64,000 bases of DNA from assembly GCF_021441885.1 (NCBI RefSeq), contig NZ_CP090438.1:2108001-2172000 (forward strand), in the 5' to 3' direction. The notes beneath the pieces are model-generated. The model searched no databases and was not told where the DNA came from. It saw only the letters and a program-made list of their open reading frames with translations. Shown piece after piece: positions 25,024 to 32,521 of the stretch. Origin of the DNA: Vibrio maritimus (GTDB lineage Bacteria > Pseudomonadota > Gammaproteobacteria > Enterobacterales > Vibrionaceae). The translations under genes and the position numbers were made by a program. Position 1 is the first letter of the stretch; each line of letters begins with the position of its first letter.

Positions 25024-27102
25024 TTAATTTATCGCCACATTACCGCCCTTCACGACGACTTTATCGCTACCCTCGATGGTAATAGAAGAGCCAGAAAGCT
25101 TGATAGAACCATCACTCGTCATCACTAACGAAGAACCGCCAGTTTTAAGTACGATCTTGTCGCCACTAACTATCTGCGTCGCTCCATCCGCTTTGTATGA
25201 AGTATTCCCATTCACCGATACCGTTAGATTACCGCCGACTGTTTGATTATCATCCGCCCCAATATCTGAGCTTTTCGACGCCCCTACAGTCAGGTTGCTG
25301 TTTTCACCGACATCAAGGTCATCATTTTTGCCAATCTTAGTCGTTCTGTTATCACCAATCTCCAGCTCAACATTATTCTTAACAAACTGAGTTTCGTTGG
25401 CGTTGTAGGTAACCGTGACATCTTGCTCCACCGTTTCTGTAAAGGTGCTGTTGACCTGTGTTGTCTTGTGCCCGTCAATTGTCTCTTTGTGATCGCCATG
25501 AATTTCATTGGTTTGATGGCGAGCAACCTTGAGAAACTCATCTTGCCCAATGTCTCGGAAACGATTGTTAAGAACCTTCGTCGACATGTCCTTTTGAGCG
25601 TGAATATAAACCTCTTCCTGATCCGCTTCGTCTTCAAAGCTCAACTCGTTATAGCCGGTTCCCTTGTGCGTTTGCGTACGAAACGTGGTGCGCGTTTTGT
25701 TCTCTGGCAATGAGTACGGAGGGAAATGAAGTCCGTTATATACCGCGCCTGTAACCAACGGTCGGTCTGGGTCGCCTTCTAAAAAAGTGACGACGACTTC
25801 ATGGCCTATTCTTGGCAAATAAACCGCGCCCCACGTTGGCGCTGCCATTGATTGACTTACCCTGATCCAACAGCTCGAATGTTCGTCATTACCACCATAT
25901 CGATCCCAGTGAAATTGCACCTTAATGCGACCTAATTTATCCGTATAGATCTCTTCGCCAGCCGGCCCGACAACGACGGCTGTTTGGGGGCCATCAACAA
26001 CAGGGGCCGCGAGTTTAGGGGCTCGATACTCTACTTCTCTGGAGATACATATGAATTGGTTATGATAGGTCGTCGCTTGCCCACCAGCTTCGTCCTCATG
26101 AACTTGAGGATTGCTGCCGCAGTGCATAACGGACAACATGATGTATTCGCGATTTATTTCAGATCTTGGGTGCTCTCCAATATTGAAGCTGTACCCCGCA
26201 GCAAGGCGCATTACATCACTTGATGCTTCCACATACTGGTTATCGACAATATGCTCTGACATCCATTCTTTTGTTCGTACCTGCCCCATAGCAGGGTCGA
26301 CATAGCGTCCAGGATAATCAAACAGCTTCAAGTCATTATCCAGATCACCAGTACTGGTCATCTCTTGTGGAATCTTGGGCTGCTCGTAGTTGTAGTCTGT
26401 GTAGGTGACTTGTCCTGTGCGCACACGGTCTACCAACTCTAAATCACTGATATGCTCCCTATCTGGTACCCCACCGCCATCAGCATGATAGACAATAGGA
26501 CCAATATAAGAGGCGTTTAGAGGCGTACTAATAAGTGAAGCAATCGCATCGTTACTATCAACGATGACCATGGTGTGATTTGTTTCGGTATGTTCGAAGT
26601 AATACCACATTCCATGCTCAGCAAGCATTCGCTGGACAAAATGTAAGTCCGTTTCTCGGTATTGAAGTACGTAATCTTTAGCAGGATAGTTGCCGGATAG
26701 CTCGAAACGATAATCTGTCACTGCAGCATCATCGAGCACTTCAGTGACGATGTCTTGTGCAGATTTTTGCTGAAAAATGCGGCAGTCCTGACGCTGCGAT
26801 AAAAACCAACATTGAGGAACCAATACGAGCTGATAGCGTGAAAAACGACGCCCGGTTCCCAAATAGCGAACTTCGTTAACAACACCGCTAAAATGCCGTG
26901 CTGTCGCCACACCTTGACCATAAAGGGAAAGATGCCCTGCCTTACGAATGAGCGATTCTGTTGTTACATTAGGTTCAAGTGAAAGCAATGATAATGTGAT
27001 TTGAAACGGCTTTGAAAGTTCTTCTGTGACTTGGAAACTTTCCACCCTAAACTCGTGACCGCATCCTGGCACTTCAAACTTAAATTCTACGTCATTCACC
27101 AT
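25024..27102 (-). CDS. vgrG: T6SS spike protein VgrG (TssI)
   Basis: VgrG trimers form the puncturing spike on the Hcp tube. The 692-residue protein has the gp27-like part (about 1-370) and the gp5 OB-fold segment at about 390-460 (KLGRIKVQFHWDRYGGND, then WGAVYLPRIGHEVVVTFLEG). A beta-helical needle of short repeats follows (about 500-690), such as TVGASKSSDIGADDNQTVGG. There is no C-terminal effector domain. ATG 27102 follows AGGTGA by 5 bases; a GTG at 27111 lacks a site. hcp lies 72 bases upstream across a hairpin, and the DUF6484-like gene starts 2 bases after the stop. Confidence 0.95.
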   Translation of the reverse strand: MVNDVEFKFEVPGCGHEFRVESFQVTEELSKPFQITLSLLSLEPNVTTESLIRKAGHLSLYGQGVATARHFSGVVNEVRYLGTGRRFSRYQLVLVPQCWFLSQRQDCRIFQQKSAQDIVTEVLDDAAVTDYRFELSGNYPAKDYVLQYRETDLHFVQRMLAEHGMWYYFEHTETNHTMVIVDSNDAIASLISTPLNASYIGPIVYHADGGGVPDREHISDLELVDRVRTGQVTYTDYNYEQPKIPQEMTSTGDLDNDLKLFDYPGRYVDPAMGQVRTKEWMSEHIVDNQYVEASSDVMRLAAGYSFNIGEHPRSEINREYIMLSVMHCGSNPQVHEDEAGGQATTYHNQFICISREVEYRAPKLAAPVVDGPQTAVVVGPAGEEIYTDKLGRIKVQFHWDRYGGNDEHSSCWIRVSQSMAAPTWGAVYLPRIGHEVVVTFLEGDPDRPLVTGAVYNGLHFPPYSLPENKTRTTFRTQTHKGTGYNELSFEDEADQEEVYIHAQKDMSTKVLNNRFRDIGQDEFLKVARHQTNEIHGDHKETIDGHKTTQVNSTFTETVEQDVTVTYNANETQFVKNNVELEIGDNRTTKIGKNDDLDVGENSNLTVGASKSSDIGADDNQTVGGNLTVSVNGNTSYKADGATQIVSGDKIVLKTGGSSLVMTSDGSIKLSGSSITIEGSDKVVVKGGNVAIN

Positions 27103-27132
27103 ATCTCTCACCTGATACTAATAATAGAGTAA

Positions 27133-27152
27133 GGGCCAACAGAGGTTGGCCC
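27133..27152 (-). terminator. Attenuator-like hairpin between hcp and vgrG
   Basis: GGGCCAAC and GTTGGCCC form a perfect 8-bp GC-rich stem with a 4-base loop. It is followed on the minus strand by TTACTC rather than a full T-run, so only partial termination or protection of the hcp 3' end is expected. It begins 22 bases after the hcp stop. Confidence 0.6.
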
Positions 27153-27174
27153 TAGATTGTTTCGCGTTAAGCCA

Positions 27175-27693
27175 TTAAGCTTCGCGAGGCGTACGCCAGT
27201 CATCGTTACCCGCAGTACCACAGTTTTCGTGGGTCACTTCAATTGCACGGTAAGTGAACTTAAGAACTTCTTCTGTCACGCGATCAGACGTTGCTGCATC
27301 TTGGCAGTGACTCATGCGAGTTTGCATATCTACCAATAGTGCGTCGATAAGCTTGATTGAGTAGTAGTGCTCTTGTTTACCTTGAACCGAAGTGCGGTAA
27401 AAACGAATCACACACTCTGGAAGTTTCTCACCCGATACAAGCGCGTTGAATAAAAGTGGAGAACAACGGTCTTGAACCTTAGTAACAACTACTGGCTTGT
27501 GTACACGTTGGCCTGTTGGTTGACCACTTTGTGGATCACGAGGAATAGTTAGTACGTGATCAAGTTCTTGAACTAGAAACTCATCTACGTGAGCTTCTTG
27601 CCATGTGTTACCTACTGAGTCCGCAGAGTAAGTGTCTTTAGTAATTTGACCCTGAGTTTCGCCTTCAATTGACATATATGCTGGAGTTGGCAT
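27175..27693 (-). CDS. hcp: T6SS tube protein Hcp (TssD)
   Basis: Hcp hexamers stack to form the inner tube. The 172-residue protein begins with PAYMSIEGETQGQIT, the Hcp signature, and includes HKPVVVTKVQDRCSPLLFNAL and a C-terminal FTYRAIEVTHENCGTAG-DDW pattern. It has no fused effector. The gene is first in the hcp-vgrG-adaptor unit, with AAAGGAAA before its ATG. A near-consensus sigma-54 promoter lies 75-91 bases upstream of the start codon. Confidence 0.96.
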   Translation of the reverse strand: MPTPAYMSIEGETQGQITKDTYSADSVGNTWQEAHVDEFLVQELDHVLTIPRDPQSGQPTGQRVHKPVVVTKVQDRCSPLLFNALVSGEKLPECVIRFYRTSVQGKQEHYYSIKLIDALLVDMQTRMSHCQDAATSDRVTEEVLKFTYRAIEVTHENCGTAGNDDWRTPREA

Positions 27694-27767
27694 TGTTATT
27701 TCCTTTTCTCTTAAATCTAATCGTATTAATTAACCAAATCGCTTATCACCGCGACTGATTACATATA

Positions 27768-27784
27768 TACAATCATCATGCCAA
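27768..27784 (-). promoter_or_regulatory. Sigma-54 promoter of hcp
   Basis: On the minus strand the sequence reads TTGGCATGATGATTGTA. This is TGGCATG, four bases, then TTGTA, with GG (27782-27781), exactly 10 bases, and GT (27770-27769). The consensus has GC in the last position. Expected transcription start is near 27757, giving a leader of about 64 bases. A VasH-type sigma-54 activator is encoded divergently at 30823-32448. Confidence 0.75.
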
Positions 27785-27850
27785 CATTTATTGCCTATAT
27801 TTATCAGGTAGTTACATAATGCAGGCGTCAATCTACACTATTATCAACTA

Positions 27851-28138
27851 CAAGTTATTGTTAGATAATCCAAGTTATTGCCAAAGCATATTAATAAATT
27901 GTTCACTCTTGATAAAGTTAAAATCACCAATAAAAACCGCTCAAATTAATGCGATATGAATACACAAAAAGCCACAATAACTATTACTTAGTTCATAAGC
28001 ACTGATTTTAGCAAGCTTCGATTATTCATATTCAAAAAACACCAATAAAAAACGACCAAATTCTGCCAGTCAAAATATCGCCATTCAGAAAGGAAACAAT
28101 CAATTTTAGTATAATAGCCACTAACTTTCTCAATAACT
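27851..28138. promoter_or_regulatory. Four copies of AGTTATTG/CAATAACT between hcp and clpV
   Basis: CAAGTTATTG occurs at 27851-27860 and again at 27871-27880, exactly 20 bases apart. The complementary core CAATAACT occurs at 27975-27982 and 28131-28138. The first pair lies about 94-124 bases upstream of the predicted hcp transcription start, a typical enhancer distance for a sigma-54 activator. The last copy is 14 bases before the clpV ATG. Candidate binding sites of VasH or another regulator. Confidence 0.45.
27925..28062. repeat. Imperfect 23-bp direct repeat upstream of clpV
   Basis: CACCAATAAAAACCGCTCAAATT (given here as positions 27925-27947) recurs at 28040-28062 with three changes, 115 bases apart. 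A possible sigma-70 -10 element TATAAT for clpV is at 28110-28115. No gene was found in the whole 27694-28151 gap. Confidence 0.45.
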
Positions 28139-28151
28139 AAAAAGCAGATAG

Positions 28152-30836
28152 ATGATAAATATAAACCTTTCTTCATTAATACAGCGTCTTCACCCTCTAG
28201 CAAAAACGGCTTTAGAAGATGCAGCTGCACTTGCAGTGACAGAAAAAGCAACAGAAGTCCAAATTGAGCATTATTTGTTAAGTTTATTGGAACGACCAAA
28301 TAGTGATTTTGACGTGTTATTAAGTCACTTTGATTGTTCGGAGAATCTATTAAGACAGTCCGTTCGTTCTTGCCTTGATAGTGACGCAAGAGGTAACGGA
28401 AGCAAACCTGTGTTTTCTGCTTTATTGATTGAGTGGTTGCAAGAAAGCTGGCTGGTATCATCACTTGATCTTTCAGAAACGCAAATTCGTTCTGGTGCCC
28501 TACTACTCACCTTAGTTAGCAACCCGCTGCGCTATGGTCAACATGGCTATGCCGAGCTACTTAGTAGCGTCAGTCCAGACAGTCTAAAACGTAACTTCAC
28601 TGACCTTACTAGCCACTCAATCGAAGCACAGGTTGCATCCTCTGAAAAAACAGAAGCTCGCGAAGCAGGTTCAGCGCTCAGTCAGTTTACAACTGATTTC
28701 ACTGGTAAAGCCCGAAATGGCGAGATTGATCCTGTGTTCTGCCGTGACCATGAGATACGCCAAATCGTCGATATTCTCGCGCGCCGTCGCAAAAACAACC
28801 CGATTGCAGTCGGCGAGCCGGGTGTCGGCAAGACTGCTGTTGTCGAAGGTTTAGCACTTAAAATTGTTCAAGGTGAGGTCCCGGATAATCTAAAAGGCGT
28901 TGAGCTTTACGGATTAGATATGGGTTTGTTGCAGGCCGGAGCAAGTGTAAAAGGTGAATTCGAGAAACGTCTCAATGCAGTTTTAGAGGAGGTGAAGAGC
29001 TCTCCTACTCCGATCATTCTATTCATTGACGAAGCCCACACTCTCGTTGGAGGTGGCAATCAGGCAGGTGGTAGCGATGCAGCAAACCTACTCAAACCAG
29101 CACTCGCACGTGGAGAAGTGAAAACAATCGCCGCTACAACTTGGAGCGAATACAAGAAGTACTTCGAGAAAGATCCAGCGCTCGCTCGACGCTTCCAACT
29201 GGTGAAGCTCGACGAACCGTCACCAGAACAGGCTGCGCTCATTATTCGTGGCTTGCGTCCAGCTTATGAAAAGTCTCATAACGTTTATGTGAGAGACGAT
29301 GCTATCACTGCAGCCGCTGCACTCTCAGCACGCTATATCTCTGGTCGTCAACTTCCCGATAAAGCGATAGACGTGCTCGATACCGCTTGTGCTCGAGTCA
29401 ATATCAGTCTCAACGCCGTGCCAGCACCTATTGAAACACTGCGCCAAACACTCGCAGCCCAGCAAAGAGAACTGGATGCATTAGAGCGTGACGCGTTGCA
29501 GCAAACTGGTGACAAGCACAGCTTAGCGACAATTCCGGATTTGAAACAATCTATGGAAGTCACTAAAGAAGATCTTAAGGTCCTCGATACGCAGTGGCAA
29601 AAAGAGTGCAATCACATTGAAGAAATGATTGCCCTTCGTACGCGTCTACACGAGTTGACCGAGGGTACGGATGGAAGCCAAGAAAAAGCTCAAGCAACAC
29701 CTGAAAACGAGAATACCGATGAGGTCATCAATCCTTACCAAGAAATGGACGAGGAGCAAGTTCGTATAGCGATCGCTGCCTGCCAAGAGCTTCTAGACGC
29801 TGTAAGAGATGGCAACCCACTTGTCCATTACGAAGTCGGCCCAGACGAGGTAAGCCACGTGATCTCTGATTGGACAGGTATTCCGATGGGCAAGATGCTG
29901 CAAGATGAGGCAGAAACTACATTGTCGCTAAAACAAAGCCTCAATGACAACATTAAAGGTCAAGAGTTTGCCATTTCGGCGCTTTCTGAGGGTATTCAAA
30001 CTGCCAAAGCTGGTCTAGGAAACCCAGAAGCACCTACTGGTGTGTTCCTTTTAGTAGGTCCAAGTGGGGTTGGTAAAACCGAAACCGCACGTGCTATCGC
30101 CGATCAAATGTTTGGTGGCGAGCGCTTTATGACCACAATTAACATGTCAGAGTTTCAAGAAAAGCACACTGTGTCACGTCTAATTGGCTCGCCTCCAGGC
30201 TATGTAGGTTACGGTGAAGGTGGAATGTTAACCGAAGCAGTGCGTCAAAGACCTTACTCGGTCGTCCTACTTGATGAAGTTGAAAAAGCCGACCCAGAAG
30301 TGCTGAATCTGTTTTATCAAGTGTTCGATAAAGGCACGCTTAACGACGGTGAAGGTCGTACAATTGATTTCAAAAACACGCTGGTCATCATGACCAGCAA
30401 CCTTGCTACGCATGAAATCGAATCTCTAGCTCAACAATCAAAGGACATCGATGCGAACATCGTTGCGGAAGCCATAAGACCAACGCTAAATCAGCATTTC
30501 AAGCCTGCTCTGCTCGCTCGCATGTCGGTACTACCATTTATGCCCCTCTCGGATGACGCTATGACCGATATTATTCACCATAAACTCGCCGGGGTCTCAG
30601 AGCGCCTCCAGAGCCATCATAAATTGTCGCTGTCATATCAAGAGAACTTGGTTGAGTTTGTTTTAGGAAACTGCCGTCTCGCCGAAACTGGCGCACGTAA
30701 CATTGATGCAGTTATTAATCGCCAATTGCTTCCTCAGCTTTCCACTCAGCTATTGGTTCATGACAAAGACGATGCTCATACCACTATCGCTGTTGACGTC
30801 GATGAACAAGGTAAACTGTCCTATGAGTTCAGCTAA
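28152..30836 (+). CDS. clpV: T6SS sheath-recycling ATPase ClpV (TssH)
   Basis: ClpV disassembles contracted TssBC sheath. The 894-residue AAA+ protein has an N-terminal Clp domain (residues about 1-150) and a first nucleotide-binding domain with GEPGVGKTAVVEG at about 221. A coiled middle domain follows (about 430-500), then a second NBD with GPSGVGKTETAR at about 636 and the pore loop GYVGYGEGG. Length and layout are those of TssH rather than ClpB. It is transcribed away from hcp. Its last 14 bases overlap the start of the sigma-54 activator gene. Confidence 0.96.
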   Translation: MININLSSLIQRLHPLAKTALEDAAALAVTEKATEVQIEHYLLSLLERPNSDFDVLLSHFDCSENLLRQSVRSCLDSDARGNGSKPVFSALLIEWLQESWLVSSLDLSETQIRSGALLLTLVSNPLRYGQHGYAELLSSVSPDSLKRNFTDLTSHSIEAQVASSEKTEAREAGSALSQFTTDFTGKARNGEIDPVFCRDHEIRQIVDILARRRKNNPIAVGEPGVGKTAVVEGLALKIVQGEVPDNLKGVELYGLDMGLLQAGASVKGEFEKRLNAVLEEVKSSPTPIILFIDEAHTLVGGGNQAGGSDAANLLKPALARGEVKTIAATTWSEYKKYFEKDPALARRFQLVKLDEPSPEQAALIIRGLRPAYEKSHNVYVRDDAITAAAALSARYISGRQLPDKAIDVLDTACARVNISLNAVPAPIETLRQTLAAQQRELDALERDALQQTGDKHSLATIPDLKQSMEVTKEDLKVLDTQWQKECNHIEEMIALRTRLHELTEGTDGSQEKAQATPENENTDEVINPYQEMDEEQVRIAIAACQELLDAVRDGNPLVHYEVGPDEVSHVISDWTGIPMGKMLQDEAETTLSLKQSLNDNIKGQEFAISALSEGIQTAKAGLGNPEAPTGVFLLVGPSGVGKTETARAIADQMFGGERFMTTINMSEFQEKHTVSRLIGSPPGYVGYGEGGMLTEAVRQRPYSVVLLDEVEKADPEVLNLFYQVFDKGTLNDGEGRTIDFKNTLVIMTSNLATHEIESLAQQSKDIDANIVAEAIRPTLNQHFKPALLARMSVLPFMPLSDDAMTDIIHHKLAGVSERLQSHHKLSLSYQENLVEFVLGNCRLAETGARNIDAVINRQLLPQLSTQLLVHDKDDAHTTIAVDVDEQGKLSYEFS

Positions 30837-32448
30837 CCATAGCGAGCTGGGCAATGCGTTACTCGCGATCAGTCAGTCATTGGCTGATCGTAATCAGTTG
30901 ACTCAGACATTGGAAGCCGTGCTTACTGCGGCAAAACAAATGACGATGGCTCGCCATGGCATCATTTATGTTCTTGATCAGACCGGAGAGACCTTGCTAC
31001 CCACTTGCGCCTACCATAATGACAAGATCGCAAAGGAGCATCCGTGGACGCCTATCGAGATCGATTCCGCGAGCGAGTCCGATCCTTTCAACTTCGCTGT
31101 TCACAATGGTGAAGTGGTATTGATTAACGAGCTCTACAAGTACAACGGTTACGACTGCGAAAACATCTATCAAGCAGAACAAACCCTGGGTCTCACCAGT
31201 CAAAACCTTTTGGCGTGGCCGTTGGTTGATGAGTCAGGCAATACGATTGGACTCTTAGTTCTGCTCGATCTCAGTGTGATCGATAATGAAGCGGCTTTGA
31301 CGGAGTTTTGTCGAATGGCCGCAAGCCATATACGACAAGCAATCTGGTTAGAGCAATATGGTCAAGTGATCGAGAACCTAAGTGGCGGTAATCAGCTGAA
31401 AAAGCCTTCAGAGAAACTATCAACAAAGTCTAAACGCAAGTCATCTTCAGAGCCTGTCGCAATCAGCAGTGAGATGTTGAGCGTTTTTGAACGCTTAGAT
31501 AGAGTGCTGTCCCTCCCTGTCGACGTGTTACTGAGGGGAGAAACTGGCACGGGTAAAGAGGTCATGGCTAAGTATATCCATGAAAACTCTAACCGCTCTA
31601 AGGCTCCACTCGTCGTGCAAAACTGCGCCGCCATACCGGAGCAACTATTAGAATCAGAGTTATTCGGCCATAAAAAAGGCTCGTTTACTGGTGCAGATAA
31701 AGACAAAGTTGGACTCTTTGAAGCTGCCAATGGTGGCACTTTGTTTCTAGACGAAATTGGTGATATGCCAATGTTATTGCAGGCAAAGTTACTGCGTGTA
31801 CTGCAAGAGCGTAAAGTTCGCCCGGTAGGCGCGAGTAAAGAGATAGAAGTAGATGTACGCGTCATTGCCGCTACACACTGTAATCTGATGGGGCAAATTC
31901 AAGAAGGACGATTCCGAGCGGATTTGTTCTATCGACTCAATGTGTTCCCAATTACGCTTCCTCCATTACGCACAAGGCGAGATGATATACTCCCTCTGGC
32001 AGAGCATTTCGTTAAACTAGCCTCAAAAAAGCTTGGGCTTCCCCAGTCTCTATCCATAAGCGCCCATGTTCGAAAACAGTTACTCGACTACCCTTATCCA
32101 GGAAACGTTCGAGAACTGAAAAACATCATCGAACGCTCGGTGTTACTCTCTGACTTTGAAACCTTATCAACGATTGAATTTGGTGAGCAGGCTCCTGAGC
32201 AAGTAGTTCAGCAGCCTACTCAGATTACTGAGTCATCTGTGAGCGTAGCTACGCCTTCGAGTGAACCATCTATGGAAGAGGTCTCTAAGGGGCTTAAAGA
32301 AGCCGTGGGTGAATATGAACGCACGGTGATCATTGATTGCCTTCGTGAGTGCAATTGGCATACCAAACGAGCAGCTGAGCAGCTGTCACTACCGTTAAGT
32401 ACTCTGAATCATAAGATGAAGAAGTATGATATTTCTGCAGCAGGTTAG
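30823..32448 (+). CDS. vasH: VasH-type sigma-54-dependent activator
   Basis: This 541-residue enhancer-binding protein would activate sigma-54 promoters of the T6SS. It has an N-terminal GAF-like sensory domain (about 20-180), a AAA+ domain with GETGTGKE at 239-246, and the sigma-54 contact loop at 286-291. Walker B is in GGTLFLDEIGD, and a Fis-type HTH lies at the C-terminus (about 505-535). The contact loop reads GSFTGA instead of GAFTGA. The ATG at 30823 overlaps clpV by 14 bases; longer frame extensions upstream lie inside clpV. A terminator follows 41 bases after the stop. Confidence 0.92.
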   Translation: MSSANHSELGNALLAISQSLADRNQLTQTLEAVLTAAKQMTMARHGIIYVLDQTGETLLPTCAYHNDKIAKEHPWTPIEIDSASESDPFNFAVHNGEVVLINELYKYNGYDCENIYQAEQTLGLTSQNLLAWPLVDESGNTIGLLVLLDLSVIDNEAALTEFCRMAASHIRQAIWLEQYGQVIENLSGGNQLKKPSEKLSTKSKRKSSSEPVAISSEMLSVFERLDRVLSLPVDVLLRGETGTGKEVMAKYIHENSNRSKAPLVVQNCAAIPEQLLESELFGHKKGSFTGADKDKVGLFEAANGGTLFLDEIGDMPMLLQAKLLRVLQERKVRPVGASKEIEVDVRVIAATHCNLMGQIQEGRFRADLFYRLNVFPITLPPLRTRRDDILPLAEHFVKLASKKLGLPQSLSISAHVRKQLLDYPYPGNVRELKNIIERSVLLSDFETLSTIEFGEQAPEQVVQQPTQITESSVSVATPSSEPSMEEVSKGLKEAVGEYERTVIIDCLRECNWHTKRAAEQLSLPLSTLNHKMKKYDISAAG

Positions 32449-32488
32449 CATTGGAGTTAGGCTTTTAAGACGCTTGTCGACACATTAA

Positions 32489-32517
32489 AAAAGCGCTCTC
32501 ATGATGAGAGCGCTTTT
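32489..32517. terminator. Bidirectional intrinsic terminator between converging genes
   Basis: AAAAGCGCTCTCAT (32489-32502) is matched by its exact complement at 32504-32517. A-run and T-run flanks make it usable on both strands. It ends the clpV-vasH unit and the MIX-lipoprotein-OmpA unit, which converge here. Confidence 0.9.
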
Positions 32518-32521
32518 GTTT

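Noticed and set aside
27103..27111. GTG start at 27111 for vgrG
   Set aside because: The AGGTGA site is placed for ATG 27102, and overlaps the GTG itself.
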